Below, piece by piece: positions 54,317-63,963 of a DNA stretch of 64,000 bases. Position numbers and translations under genes: made by a program. The DNA is from Trichocoleus sp. (GTDB lineage: Bacteria > Cyanobacteriota > Cyanobacteriia > Elainellales > Elainellaceae). A model generated the notes under the pieces. That model worked only from the letters and a program-made list of their open reading frames with translations. It made no database searches and was not told the DNA's origin. The stretch is from contig DATNQD010000086.1 of NCBI GenBank assembly GCA_036702865.1, positions 62,001 to 126,000 of the forward strand. Direction: 5' to 3'. Position 1 is the first letter of the stretch. Every line of letters begins with the position of its first letter.

Positions 54317-57300
54317 AGTTTTTTGGCTTAAATGCCCCATCCACTTCACCGCTTCAGCCAGAGCTTCCAGCATCAACTTCAGCACCGACTCCAGAAATTT
54401 CAGCCAACGATCGCAACCGCACCATGGAGGATGAAACTTTGTCTGCAACAGGATCATTCAAGCAGGGGAAAAACTATCCAGACCGCAACCAAACTGAATC
54501 AAACGCTAAACTGCAATCGCCATACAATTCAGATTTGAGAAACAACTCAGACTTAAAAAACAACTCAGACTTAAGAAACAATAATCCATTACTTTCCCTC
54601 CGCAGCAACAGTTTGAATGGAAATAGCCAGGGAAGTGCGCCTTTAAACTGGATCTTCTCGCTCGCCAGCCAAATGCAGCAAGCCGAAACTTTGGAAACGC
54701 TGCTACAAACTGTCATCGCAGAAGTTCAGGAACAGCTACGGGTCGATCGCACCTTGGTCTACCGTTTACAAACGGAGCGGCAGGGAATTGTGGTGGCAGA
54801 ATCTTTGGGCACTGGCTACACGCCCAGTTTAGGAGAGTCGCTGCCAACGCTCTCTTTTGGGGCGGATAATCTGGAAGCCTATCACCAACAACCTTTCGTT
54901 GCCCTCAATAGCACCACCCAACAAACGCTTGCTCCCTATCAGCTACAGCTTTTAGAACGATTTCAGGTACAGGCAAGCCTGAGTCTACCTATCTGGCTGG
55001 AAGGACAATTCTGGGGGTTACTGGTGGTGCAGCAATGTAGCGCGCCTCGTCAGTGGCAAGAGGCAGAAATTCTGCTGCTGCGTCATGTCGTCACTGAAAT
55101 GCAATTGCAAATGCAGCCGTTGGAATTTCGGAGCCAGCGCCAGCAAAAAGCCAGAATGGAAAGCGTTTTGGCACAAATTCTAGAAGCCACGACCCCGTCT
55201 TCTGATCCAACAACTGCCCTGGCAAACCTCTGCGACCAGCTGCGGCAGTTCTACAAAGCCGATCGCGTCGCGTTCTACCGCTTTTATCCAGATTGGACAG
55301 GTCAATTTGTTGCAGAATCAGTGGGTGCTGGATGGCTCTCGCTGGTTGAGGCACAAGTTCAAGACAACAGCCTCACTTCTGCCAAAATCGTTTCCTACGA
55401 TCGCTGCACAACAATGCGAACGGGAACAAGAATTGCTATTGATGATAAAGACAAAATCTTACAGGATACGCAAGGCGGCAGCTATCGCAAGCGGCAAAAA
55501 GTCAAACGGATCAACGATATTTATCAGGCTGGTTTCTCTGATTGCTACATTGAAACCCTCGAAAAATATCAGGCAAAAGCTTATTTGATTGCTCCTGTCT
55601 TTGAGAAAGATGATCTCTGGGGATTACTTGCTGTTTATGAATGTTCGGGTTCGCGGAACTGGCAGGATTCTGATGTCACGCTGCTTTCCCTCCTGAGTGA
55701 GCGGCTGAGTACGGTGCTGCGGCAACTCGATTTTGTAGCAAAACTGCAAGATAAATCTACTCAGCTAGAAAAGCAATCACAGCAGCTCGCGCGATCGGTT
55801 GAACAAGGAGCCGCCTATAGCCAGCTAATCTACAAACTTGGGACAGAAATCATTCAGGAAAACTTTTCCCTTGATCACCTGCTGCAATTTGTTGTGAGAC
55901 AAGTCCGCAGACAGTTAAACAGCGATCGACTGGTTTTGTATCGCTTTAACCCCGACTGGAGCGGCGAGTTTATGGTTGAAGCCATTAGCAGCAATGCTCG
56001 ATCGATTTTGGGCACGCAACTCCAGGAAGACCCTTTGAAGGCGGCTCAAGGGGGACGCTATCGCCAGCACAACACATTGAGCGTTAATGATATTACCAAG
56101 GGCGATCAGTCTGATTTTCCAGTCGAGCTGCTGCAAGATTGGGGCACTCAGGCATATTTAGCTGCTCCTATCTTTAAAGAAGAACAGCTATGGGGATTAA
56201 TTATTGCGTTTCAAAATGATGCTCCACGTCACTGGGAAGAAATTGATGTAAACCTGCTGGCTCAAGTGGGAGTGCAAGTAGGTCTGGCATTACAGCAAGC
56301 TGAGTATTTAAAGCAGTTGCGAGAACAATCGCAGCAGATGAGCCAATCGGCAAAACAAGGACGCTATGTGGCTTCCATTGTCGATCGCATTCGGCAATCG
56401 CTGGATTTGCAGCAGGTTTTCAGAACGACTGCGCGAGAAATTCGCAACTTTTTGGATGTCGATCGCGTTGCCATTTTCAAGTTTGAGGTGAATACACGCT
56501 ATACGGATGGTCAGACGATCGCGGAAGATGTCCGTCCGGGCTACACCTCTGCACTTGCAGTCAAGGTGACAGATCACTGCTTCAGTGAAGGCTTTGCAGA
56601 GCAGTATCAAAAGGGTCGAGTTTGGGCAGTTGCCGATATTTATAATGCCAAGCTTCAGACTTGCTACATTGAGGTACTGGCGCAGTTTCAGGTTCGTGCT
56701 AATTTGATTATTCCGCTCCTGCGAGGCGAAGAACTCTGGGGGTTGTTCTGCATTCATCAGTGCAGCGGACCGAGACAGTGGCAGGACTCAGAGATTGAAT
56801 TTGCCAAACAAATCGCAGCACAGCTCAACGTTGCGATTCAGCAAGGTGAATATCTGGAGCAATTGCAGCAACAGTCACAAAAGCTGGAAAAAACCGCTGA
56901 ACGAGAACGCCTGGTGACAAAGATCGTTGAACGGATGCGACAATCACTGGATTTGCAGCGAACCTTTAAAACCACTGCAAGAGAAATCCGTAACTTCCTC
57001 AGTGTCGATCGCGTCGCAGTCTTTAAGTTTGATTCTGGTTCCGACTATAACCAGGGTGAAACAGTGGCGGAAGATGTCCGTCCGGGCTACAGTTCGGCGA
57101 TCGGAGTCAGAATTGATGACCACTGCTTCGGAGAACGCTATGCCGAACTCTACCGCAATGGACGGATTTGGGCAGTGACAGATATTTATCAGTCAAATTT
57201 GCAGACTTGCTACATCGAAATTCTGGAGCAGTTTCAAGTTCGCGCCAATCTCATTATTCCGCTGTTTAAAGGCGAAGACCTCTGGGGGCTGTTCTGTATT

Positions 57301-58458
57301 CACCAGTGCAGCGATGCTCGCGAGTGGCAAGAGGCAGAAATTGAATTTGCCAAACAAATCGCAGCGCAACTCAACGTTGCCATCCAGCAGGGGGAGTTTG
57401 TCGAGCGATTGCAGCAGCAGTCACGACAATTAACAGAAGCGGCACAGCGCGAAAAATCGGCAAAGGAACTGCTACAGCAGGAAGTGATTCAACTCCTTTC
57501 GGCAGTTCGACCTGCCCTGGATGGAGATCTCACCGTTCGCGCTCCGATTACAGAAGATGAAGTCGGAACGATCGCCGCTGCTTATAACAATACGCTGGGC
57601 AGCCTCCGGCAGATTGTTGTCCAAATGCAGACTGCCTCAAATCAGGTAGCTCAAACTTCTCAATCGAGTGAATCGGCAATTGCCAGTCTCACTGCCCAAG
57701 CCCATACCCAGTTTCATGCGCTGAATCAGGCGTTGGAGCGAGTGCAGTATATGGCAAATGCAACCCAAGCCGTCGAGACGAATGCTCAGCAAGTGGAAGC
57801 AGCCGTGCAGCAGGCGAATCAAATTGTCCTGGCGGGAGATGCCGCGATGGATCGCACCGTGGAGGAAATGGAGGGCATTCGAGAAACCGTTGCAGAGACG
57901 AATCAGCGACTTCAGAGGCTAAGCGAATCCTCACAAAAGATCTCTAGAGTGGTCAGCCTGATTAGCAACTTTACAACGCAAACCCATTTGCTGGCGCTCA
58001 ACGCCGCGATCGAGGCAACCAGAGCCGGGGAGTATGGGCGAGGCTTCGCAGTGGTTGCGGATGAAGTTCGATCGTTGGCACGACAGTCTGCCAGGGCTGC
58101 AACGGAGATTGAACAGCTTGTGCAAGAAATTCAGGCAGGCACCGCAGAGGTTTCAGTCGCGATCGAAACGGGAATTGAGCGAGTTGTGTCTGGAACGGAT
58201 GTTGTAAACGAAGCGCGAGAAAATTTGAACGCAATCATGAACGCTACCAGCCAAATTAGCCAACTGGTTGCAGGGATTACGCAGGCAACTCAGGAACAAA
58301 CTCAACAATGCCAATCTGTGACAAAAACGGTGACAGAAGTGGCAACGATCGCGAATAAAACCTCTGAGGATTCTGTCGCAATTTCTGAGTCTTTCCAGCA
58401 ACTCCTGACAATGGCGCAGAACCTTCAGGCGAAGAGTGAGCAATTTAAGGTGGATTAG
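54286..58458 (+). CDS. pixJ: PixJ-like methyl-accepting photoreceptor with five GAF domains
   Basis: The 1390-residue receptor has a low-complexity N-terminus (about 1-120, with three NSDLKN-type repeats) and five GAF domains (about 130-280, 295-490, 515-680, 705-865, 880-1040). HAMP-like (about 1055-1110) and MCP signalling domains (ending near 1385; [20 protein letters not shown] hairpin tip) follow. GAF4 and GAF5 each have a DXCF cysteine (C765 and C947 in DHCF) and a canonical bilin cysteine followed by Tyr instead of His (C793, C975 in TCYIE). GAF2 has a lone C420-Tyr, and GAFs 1 and 3 lack the cysteine. Synechocystis PixJ has membrane helices; none is visible here, so it should be cytoplasmic. 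DXCF modules usually sense blue/green-type light. Confidence 0.88.
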   Translation: MEKTPGRKRLKFFGLNAPSTSPLQPELPASTSAPTPEISANDRNRTMEDETLSATGSFKQGKNYPDRNQTESNAKLQSPYNSDLRNNSDLKNNSDLRNNNPLLSLRSNSLNGNSQGSAPLNWIFSLASQMQQAETLETLLQTVIAEVQEQLRVDRTLVYRLQTERQGIVVAESLGTGYTPSLGESLPTLSFGADNLEAYHQQPFVALNSTTQQTLAPYQLQLLERFQVQASLSLPIWLEGQFWGLLVVQQCSAPRQWQEAEILLLRHVVTEMQLQMQPLEFRSQRQQKARMESVLAQILEATTPSSDPTTALANLCDQLRQFYKADRVAFYRFYPDWTGQFVAESVGAGWLSLVEAQVQDNSLTSAKIVSYDRCTTMRTGTRIAIDDKDKILQDTQGGSYRKRQKVKRINDIYQAGFSDCYIETLEKYQAKAYLIAPVFEKDDLWGLLAVYECSGSRNWQDSDVTLLSLLSERLSTVLRQLDFVAKLQDKSTQLEKQSQQLARSVEQGAAYSQLIYKLGTEIIQENFSLDHLLQFVVRQVRRQLNSDRLVLYRFNPDWSGEFMVEAISSNARSILGTQLQEDPLKAAQGGRYRQHNTLSVNDITKGDQSDFPVELLQDWGTQAYLAAPIFKEEQLWGLIIAFQNDAPRHWEEIDVNLLAQVGVQVGLALQQAEYLKQLREQSQQMSQSAKQGRYVASIVDRIRQSLDLQQVFRTTAREIRNFLDVDRVAIFKFEVNTRYTDGQTIAEDVRPGYTSALAVKVTDHCFSEGFAEQYQKGRVWAVADIYNAKLQTCYIEVLAQFQVRANLIIPLLRGEELWGLFCIHQCSGPRQWQDSEIEFAKQIAAQLNVAIQQGEYLEQLQQQSQKLEKTAERERLVTKIVERMRQSLDLQRTFKTTAREIRNFLSVDRVAVFKFDSGSDYNQGETVAEDVRPGYSSAIGVRIDDHCFGERYAELYRNGRIWAVTDIYQSNLQTCYIEILEQFQVRANLIIPLFKGEDLWGLFCIHQCSDAREWQEAEIEFAKQIAAQLNVAIQQGEFVERLQQQSRQLTEAAQREKSAKELLQQEVIQLLSAVRPALDGDLTVRAPITEDEVGTIAAAYNNTLGSLRQIVVQMQTASNQVAQTSQSSESAIASLTAQAHTQFHALNQALERVQYMANATQAVETNAQQVEAAVQQANQIVLAGDAAMDRTVEEMEGIRETVAETNQRLQRLSESSQKISRVVSLISNFTTQTHLLALNAAIEATRAGEYGRGFAVVADEVRSLARQSARAATEIEQLVQEIQAGTAEVSVAIETGIERVVSGTDVVNEARENLNAIMNATSQISQLVAGITQATQEQTQQCQSVTKTVTEVATIANKTSEDSVAISESFQQLLTMAQNLQAKSEQFKVD
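54526..54579 (+). repeat. 18-bp tandem repeat inside the PixJ-like gene
   Basis: Three near-identical 18-bp units (54526-54543, 54544-54561, 54562-54579; consensus AACTCAGACTTAAGAAAC) encode [12 protein letters not shown] and NSDLRN. The repeat lies in the unstructured N-terminal tail, so copy number could vary in frame without harm. Confidence 0.85.
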
Positions 58459-58767
58459 GCTCAAGCGCAACTTGCTCGCTGCTGGCGTTGGGGAAATCAA
58501 AGCTCCAAGCCTCCAAAATGGAGGAATCGAGAAGGCTCCGCGCTCAGCCGCAGTTCTAGAACGTTAATTTGACGCAGGTGGCAGATGTCAGGGAATAGGA
58601 AGCAAACCGAACGGTTATCAGGACTTCGCCCGATCGTTTGTTCTGCTTCACCCTGAAACTGCCACATCACTCATTCCAGCCATTCCAACTGTTCCAGTGT
58701 TTCAACTGTTCCAACTATTCCAACTGTTCTAACTGTTTCAACTACTCTCTACCTCCTTTCCCTTAAA
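58459..58767 (+). other. 309-bp spacer between receptor and hybrid kinase genes
   Basis: The spacer is unusually long for the middle of an operon. Its last 100 bases consist mostly of a 9-bp repeat (annotated separately). No gene or clear terminator is seen. A separate promoter for the hybrid kinase gene may be here. Confidence 0.45.
58683..58744 (+). repeat. 9-bp tandem repeat, seven units
   Basis: Units of consensus TTCCAACTG follow without a break: 58683, 58692 (8 bp, TTCCAGTG), 58700, 58709, 58718, 58727 and 58736, with single-base changes. A related CATTCCAGC lies just before. It ends 24 bases before the ATG of the hybrid kinase, so it sits in the mRNA leader. It resembles cyanobacterial short tandem repeats. 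Confidence 0.85.
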
Positions 58768-61700
58768 ATGACCGTCGATCCCAAGATTCGTGAACAAACC
58801 TATCAGTATTTTCTTCAAGAAGCCCCCGAACTGTTGCAGGCACTAGAGCAGGGCTTACTCAGCTTCAAAGAAGACCCCAACATCAACTACGTCAATAACC
58901 TGATGCGAGCAACCCACACCCTGAAAGGGGCAGCAACCAGCGTGGGGTTAGAGACGATCGCCACCGTCGCGCATTCTTTAGAAGATGTTTTTAAAGCACT
59001 TTGCCAGCCCGACCTGACCCTTGATCCAGAAGCAAAAGCATTGCTGTTTGAAGGAGTTGATTGTCTGCGACTTCCTTTAATTGCTGAACTGACAGGTGGA
59101 GCCGTCAACCATGGGGAAATTCTCGATCGGGCAGCCACAATCTTTGCGCAACTGCATGAAAAATTAGGTGATTGTTTTGGTCAAACGGCTTACCTGCCAA
59201 CCTCAACCGAATTGGGGTTTGATATTGTCCAATCTATTTTTGAAGCGGGAGTCAGCCAACGTCTGAAGCAGCTTGAAGCCGCCATAGCCGATGCTCAACC
59301 AGAAACCATTACCCCACTTCTACAAACTCAGGCAGAAATCTTTTTAGGTCTTGCTGAGTCTTTGAACCTGACCGGTTTTGCTTTGATTGCCCAAATGACG
59401 CTTGCTGCTCTCCAACAGCACCCTGAACAAGCCATCTCGATCGCACAGATGGCATTAGCCGACTTCCGAACCGGACAAATGGCAGTCTTGTCGGGCGATC
59501 GAAGCCAGGGCGGATATCCTTCGGAACCGTTGCTCCAGCTTGCAGAGATCCATACCCCTTCTGAATTTGATACTGAATTTGATACTGAATTTAATGCTGA
59601 TTCAAATCAGTCACAGAATGTTTTTGATATTTTTGATCAGCTACCAGCAGATGATTTAGAACATCTACAAAGTGAATCTCCAGAATCAGAGAATGAATCT
59701 TCTGTGCAAGCGCTTTTAGAAAATATCTGGGGCGGGCAAGCACTCGATGAGGATGCAGCAGAAAACGTTCCTTCTAGCGCAATTACGGTCGTTGAGTCTC
59801 CTGCTGAAGCACTCGAAGTCTTTCCTTATAAAATTCCGGTTTCTCAGCGAGCGGTTATTCCAACATCACCACTACCGCTCAAAGATCAAGTTCAGCCTTC
59901 TCCTCAAGTCCGAGTCAATCTTAAACATCTCGACCAGCTTAATGATTCAGTCGGTGAACTATTAACGAATCAGAATCGGCAATCGCTGCAAACCGAACAA
60001 CTGCAAAGCGCAGTTCAAACCCTTTTTACGCGGCTCAAACATCATCAACAGCTCTTAAATCGGCTGCAAAGCGGCTTAACTCAGGGAACCAGCGCTGCAA
60101 AAACCACCAAGCCAGCCAAGAAACAGTCGCGTTCAAAAACAAAGGCAAATCGAAAAAACGCTGCAAAATCACTTGTCGCTGCATCTTATCCTCAAGATCA
60201 AACTCAGTTGGTTCAATCCTTGTTTGATGATATGGTGCAGCTCACCGAAGTTGCAGAAGCGATCGATTTATTTACTCGCCAATCCAGCCAGGTTGTAGAA
60301 CAGCAGCAACAACTATTGACGAATACGCGCAGTGCATTAATTGAAGCTCGGATGCAGCCTTTGGGCGAAATTCTCAATCGTTTGCCTCCGGTACTGCAAC
60401 AGCTAGAAGCGCTCCAGGACAAGCAGGTGACGCTGGAACTGTACGGTACCGAAGTTTTGGTGGATAAAGTCGTGGGGGAAAAACTCTACGATCCGCTGCT
60501 GCACCTTGTTCGCAATGCATTTGATCATGGCATTGAGCCTGTCTCAGTGCGGCAACAGATGGGCAAAGCCGAAAAAGGAACAATCACCATTCGGGCTCAC
60601 AATCAAGGTAGACATTTGGTGATTGAAGTCCATGACAACGGCAGAGGACTGGATTTTGATCAGATCCGGCAACGAGCGATCGAACGCCAATTTGTTTCTC
60701 TAGAACAGGCAATGAGCCTGAACCAGACCCAGTTAATTGATTTTCTGTTTGAACCGGGTTTCTCAACTGCGCTACAGGTAAATGATGTATCCGGACGAGG
60801 GATTGGGTTAGATATTGTCAAAAGCCAGCTACAGGCACTTCGTGGCTCGATCAAAATTGAGACTGAACCTCGGCAAGGAACCACATTCGTCCTCCAAATT
60901 CCTTTGAGCCTGACGATCGCTCAGCTCCTCGTCTTTGAGGTGGATTCTCGCCTCTATGCCCTCCTGGATGATGCGATTGACCAAATTACACTCCCTCAAC
61001 CAAACCGCATTCAACAGCGCAATAACTGCAAAGTTCTGCAGTGCAGCAAGGGAGACACCGAGATGATGGTTCCTATCCATTCTTTGGCGACGGTTTTTCC
61101 TTATCACACAGCCAGTTCAAGGTATACCAACCCCTCATCTGCTGCTCAGGAACCGATGAAACCGATCATTGTGCTCCGTTCCCAGGACACATTTCTGGGC
61201 TTAGAGGTCGATCAACTCATTGGCGAACAGGAACTTGTGATTCGTCCTTTCGGCACCATGATCACCGCCCCAAGCTATGTTCAGGGAGCCAGTATTTTAG
61301 CCGATCGACGGTTGGCTTTGGTCATTGATGGCACAGCACTGGTACAAAAAATCTGTGGTCAGCTTCCACAACAGCCAGCCAGCAGTGAGCGCAGTTCCGC
61401 CGCTTGGATGCTGTTACCCAACGCCCCTTCCCTGCAACCCCTTCTCCAACCCCAGGCTGCTTTACCCGAACTGCCCAGTTTCTCCGCTCACTCACCTGGA
61501 AATACCAAAATTTTGGTGGTCGAAGACTCCGTTACAACTCGTCAAAGCCTGGTGCTCTTGCTGGAAAAAGCGGGCTATCAAGTGCTGCAAGCTGAAGATG
61601 GTTATGCGGCACTCGGACAACTACAGCAACGACAAGATGTGCAATTGATCATTTGTGATTTAGAAATGCCAAATATGAACGGATTTGAATTTCTGAGGCA

Positions 61701-61893
61701 GTCCCAACAAACGATGTCACTTGCAGGAATTCCAATTCTGATGTTAACGTCTCGCAGCGACGAAGCCTATCGTTTTTTAGCGCAGCAATTGGGGGCTGCT
61801 GCCTATATGACAAAGCCTTACATGGATTACAAACTCTTGACAACAGTTGCTGATTTGCTCCAACGAGCAACAGTCAGTGCCAGGATGGAATAG
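58768..61893 (+). CDS. pixL: PixL-like hybrid CheA histidine kinase
   Basis: This 1041-residue kinase starts with an Hpt domain with the phospho-histidine H50 in ATHTLKGAA. A second, less conserved helical Hpt-like segment follows (about 150-240), then an acidic linker, a dimerisation/P3 region (about 380-545) and the CheA-type ATPase (about 550-700), with N-box LLHLVRNAFDHG at about 577-588, DNGRGL and GRGIGLDIV. A CheW-like regulatory domain (about 705-850) and a C-terminal receiver (about 912-1035, D964 in ICDLEMPN, Lys in MTKPYM) end the protein. The architecture equals PixL/PilL-type kinases of cyanobacterial phototaxis systems. It probably phosphorylates PixG- and PixH-like regulators. 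It lies seven bases before a second CheW-like gene. Confidence 0.93.
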   Translation: MTVDPKIREQTYQYFLQEAPELLQALEQGLLSFKEDPNINYVNNLMRATHTLKGAATSVGLETIATVAHSLEDVFKALCQPDLTLDPEAKALLFEGVDCLRLPLIAELTGGAVNHGEILDRAATIFAQLHEKLGDCFGQTAYLPTSTELGFDIVQSIFEAGVSQRLKQLEAAIADAQPETITPLLQTQAEIFLGLAESLNLTGFALIAQMTLAALQQHPEQAISIAQMALADFRTGQMAVLSGDRSQGGYPSEPLLQLAEIHTPSEFDTEFDTEFNADSNQSQNVFDIFDQLPADDLEHLQSESPESENESSVQALLENIWGGQALDEDAAENVPSSAITVVESPAEALEVFPYKIPVSQRAVIPTSPLPLKDQVQPSPQVRVNLKHLDQLNDSVGELLTNQNRQSLQTEQLQSAVQTLFTRLKHHQQLLNRLQSGLTQGTSAAKTTKPAKKQSRSKTKANRKNAAKSLVAASYPQDQTQLVQSLFDDMVQLTEVAEAIDLFTRQSSQVVEQQQQLLTNTRSALIEARMQPLGEILNRLPPVLQQLEALQDKQVTLELYGTEVLVDKVVGEKLYDPLLHLVRNAFDHGIEPVSVRQQMGKAEKGTITIRAHNQGRHLVIEVHDNGRGLDFDQIRQRAIERQFVSLEQAMSLNQTQLIDFLFEPGFSTALQVNDVSGRGIGLDIVKSQLQALRGSIKIETEPRQGTTFVLQIPLSLTIAQLLVFEVDSRLYALLDDAIDQITLPQPNRIQQRNNCKVLQCSKGDTEMMVPIHSLATVFPYHTASSRYTNPSSAAQEPMKPIIVLRSQDTFLGLEVDQLIGEQELVIRPFGTMITAPSYVQGASILADRRLALVIDGTALVQKICGQLPQQPASSERSSAAWMLLPNAPSLQPLLQPQAALPELPSFSAHSPGNTKILVVEDSVTTRQSLVLLLEKAGYQVLQAEDGYAALGQLQQRQDVQLIICDLEMPNMNGFEFLRQSQQTMSLAGIPILMLTSRSDEAYRFLAQQLGAAAYMTKPYMDYKLLTTVADLLQRATVSARME

Positions 61894-61899
61894 AACAAA

Positions 61900-62334
61900 A
61901 TGATGAACGATGAGTCTACTCCCCATCTTGTTTTTTCGATCGCAGACTACTTCCTGGCACTCCCCCTCAAAAATGTGCTTCGTGTCGTCAATTATCCCCC
62001 TCAGAACCATCCCATTCATAACCCAACAGGATTTGTGCAGATGGGGCACCATGTCCTGCAAATTTTTGATTTGCACCAGTGGATTCAGCCCAGCCTAGAA
62101 CCCAAAGAGCAGCTTTTTTTAGTGGTGACTCAAGACAGGCAAGGAGCGCTTTTAGGCATTCCGATCGATCATCCCCCTGATCTAATGGAGTTCTCCCCAG
62201 AGGCAATCCATCCACTCCCCAAATCCCAAGTGCAATCGGGTCTTGCTGAGATTGTGAGCCATGCTGTTGTGATCCCTGAGCAGGGCATATCAACGACAAT
62301 TTTCTTGCTCAATGTATCAGGGGCTAAGAGTTAG
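61900..62334 (+). CDS. Second CheW-like protein ending the Pix operon
   Basis: This 144-residue CheW fold has HLVFSIADYFLALPLKNVLRVV (split) at the start, GHHVLQIFDLHQWI and a closing ISTTIFLLNV strand. It is more divergent than the PixI-like protein. It begins 7 bp after the hybrid kinase gene and must be co-transcribed. Two adjacent ATG codons (61900, 61903) are possible starts. It may couple the kinase to another receptor or act as a competing scaffold. No cheR or cheB gene accompanies the operon. Confidence 0.85.
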   Translation: MMNDESTPHLVFSIADYFLALPLKNVLRVVNYPPQNHPIHNPTGFVQMGHHVLQIFDLHQWIQPSLEPKEQLFLVVTQDRQGALLGIPIDHPPDLMEFSPEAIHPLPKSQVQSGLAEIVSHAVVIPEQGISTTIFLLNVSGAKS

Positions 62335-62376
62335 AGAGCAGGAATGAGCAGGTAGGAAGCAAGATATGCGATCGAA

Positions 62377-62440
62377 CCAGTGGACTGAGAGAACCTGCGA
62401 TTTGTCTTACAGTTCGCTCCCTGTCTACTGGCTCTTTGTT
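62377..62440 (+). terminator. Possible terminator at the end of the Pix operon
   Basis: CCAGTGGAC (62377-62385) pairs with GTCTACTGG (62423-62431), nine pairs with one G-U, followed by CTCTTTGTTG. The loop is long (37 bases) and the T-run is broken, so the call is tentative. It lies between the convergent Pix operon and the methyltransferase gene. Confidence 0.35.
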
Positions 62441-62459
62441 GTCTTCGACTCCCCACAAC

Positions 62460-63539
62460 TTACGATTTATAGGCAACTGCGGCGCTACAGGGACCTGCTA
62501 AATGAAACACTTCATAGCGTTTGAAGCCTGCTTCCTGACACCAATTCCAAAAGTCTGCTCCGGTAAAATCAAATGCATCCCCAAATTCAATTAACATATT
62601 CAGCGACATCATCAAGCCAAATGCATTTTCCCGACGAGCATCATCAATCAAGTTTTCGATCACAACCAATGCACCATGCTCTGGCAACGCTTCATACGCC
62701 TGACGGATCAGATGTTTCTTATTCTCTAAATTCCAGTCATGTAGAATCATGCCCATTGTGATCACGTCTGCTTGGGGCAGTGCATCTTGAAAGAAATCTC
62801 CAGAGGCGACTTGAACGCGATCGGATAATCTTGCTTGCTCAATGGCTGCCCTGGCAATCGGTTCAACCTGGGGCAGATCGAAGGTGGTACAACGCATGTG
62901 AGGGTGTTGCTGTGCAACCAACCTGGAAAGCAAACCTGAAGCACCACCAACATCACAAAGTGTTTGATAGTTTGAAAAATCGAATTTCTCTGCAAATGCC
63001 TGAAAGTTGCCGCGCGAGATTCCAGACATTGCGCCGATAAACTGCTCTAGCTTGGAACTATCCTCATACAGCACCTCAAAAATTGGCTTCTGGCTGTGCT
63101 TCACTTCATTCTGAGGCTTTCCGGTCTTGAGAGCAGGCTCCAGATCATGCCAAAACTTAAAGAGCCGATCGTTACTCATTTCGAGAATGCCGCCAACATA
63201 ACCCGGTTGATGCTTATCCAAAAACAAGGCGGTTGTCTCCGTATTGCGATAGCGCCCTTCAGAACCGTCACCTTCCCGGTATAAGAAGCCCAGAGCCACC
63301 AGCGCATCAAAGAAATCAAAAATGCCGCGAGGATGAAGATCGAGTTCTTTGCCCAGTTCCTCCCCTGTGATCGATCGATCGCCAAGCTTTGTAAAAACTT
63401 CGAGTTTCACCGCAGTTAGCAGCACTTTAGAAGCAAAAAAGCCAAACCCAACTTCAAGAATCCGGGATGGATCAGGTGCAATTCCCTCAATTGCTAGAGC
63501 AGCTTGATCCAGTTTCAGGGTTCGTTCTTGAGTTTGCAT
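62460..63539 (-). CDS. SAM-dependent O-methyltransferase (ASMT/COMT-like)
   Basis: This 359-residue protein has an N-terminal winged-helix dimerisation domain (about 10-105, VFTKLGDRSITGEELGKEL split) and a C-terminal Rossmann methyltransferase domain. The SAM motif is LCDVGGASGLLS, the acidic SAM residue follows in TFDLPQV, and the catalytic-type His is in LHDWN. This is the plant-COMT/acetylserotonin O-methyltransferase type used for small aromatic or polyketide-like substrates. The actual substrate is unknown, and no biosynthetic cluster surrounds it. I start at the ATG at 63539, with GGAG about 9 bases before it. Its promoter region carries a 15-bp triple repeat. Confidence 0.9.
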   Translation of the reverse strand: MQTQERTLKLDQAALAIEGIAPDPSRILEVGFGFFASKVLLTAVKLEVFTKLGDRSITGEELGKELDLHPRGIFDFFDALVALGFLYREGDGSEGRYRNTETTALFLDKHQPGYVGGILEMSNDRLFKFWHDLEPALKTGKPQNEVKHSQKPIFEVLYEDSSKLEQFIGAMSGISRGNFQAFAEKFDFSNYQTLCDVGGASGLLSRLVAQQHPHMRCTTFDLPQVEPIARAAIEQARLSDRVQVASGDFFQDALPQADVITMGMILHDWNLENKKHLIRQAYEALPEHGALVVIENLIDDARRENAFGLMMSLNMLIEFGDAFDFTGADFWNWCQEAGFKRYEVFHLAGPCSAAVAYKS

Positions 63540-63612
63540 TATCAAAATCTCCAGGTTCTAGATTCAATGAATTATTTTGTTCATGCCGCTATTCAGCACT
63601 GCGGCTTTGTCA

Positions 63613-63657
63613 AAGCTCTCGCAATTTAAGCTCTCGCAATTTAAGCTCTCGCAATTT
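63613..63657. repeat. 15-bp perfect triplicate repeat upstream of the methyltransferase gene
   Basis: Three exact copies of AAGCTCTCGCAATTT (63613-63627, 63628-63642, 63643-63657), followed by a degenerate fourth (AAGTCTTCACAAT). It lies 74-118 bp upstream of the methyltransferase start codon, within the likely promoter or leader, and just past the 3' end of the DUF1330 gene. Confidence 0.9.
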
Positions 63658-63675
63658 AAGTCTTCACAATGCTGA

Positions 63676-63963
63676 CTAAGATTCTTCCAGGCATCCAGCA
63701 TTCGCTTCTGACGCTTCAAACCGCCGTGACTTCAGCCAGACATAATCTTCTGAGCTATACCATTGATGAGCTTGTTCTAAGGTAGAAAATTCAATGATTA
63801 CAGGAAACGTGGGTTGCCAAGTTCCTTCAACAACATTGGGGCTGTCAATGACAACAGATCGACCGCCATGCTGCGCTACGTTGTCGAATATCTGACTGCA
63901 ATAGGCTTCCATCTTCTTAGTGTCAGTCATTTTAAGAACATCAAAAACGCAGTATGCAGACAT
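63676..63963 (-). CDS. DUF1330-family protein
   Basis: This 95-residue alpha/beta-barrel (ferredoxin-like) protein matches DUF1330: an early AYCVFDV strand, HGGRSVVIDSPN, PTFPVIIEFSTLEQAHQWYSS (split) and the usual closing helix. An AGGAG ribosome-binding site lies about 8 bases before the ATG at 63963. Members are small dimeric proteins of unknown or varied function. It is on the same strand as the methyltransferase, 136 bp upstream, and may share its transcript. Confidence 0.88.
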   Translation of the reverse strand: MSAYCVFDVLKMTDTKKMEAYCSQIFDNVAQHGGRSVVIDSPNVVEGTWQPTFPVIIEFSTLEQAHQWYSSEDYVWLKSRRFEASEANAGCLEES

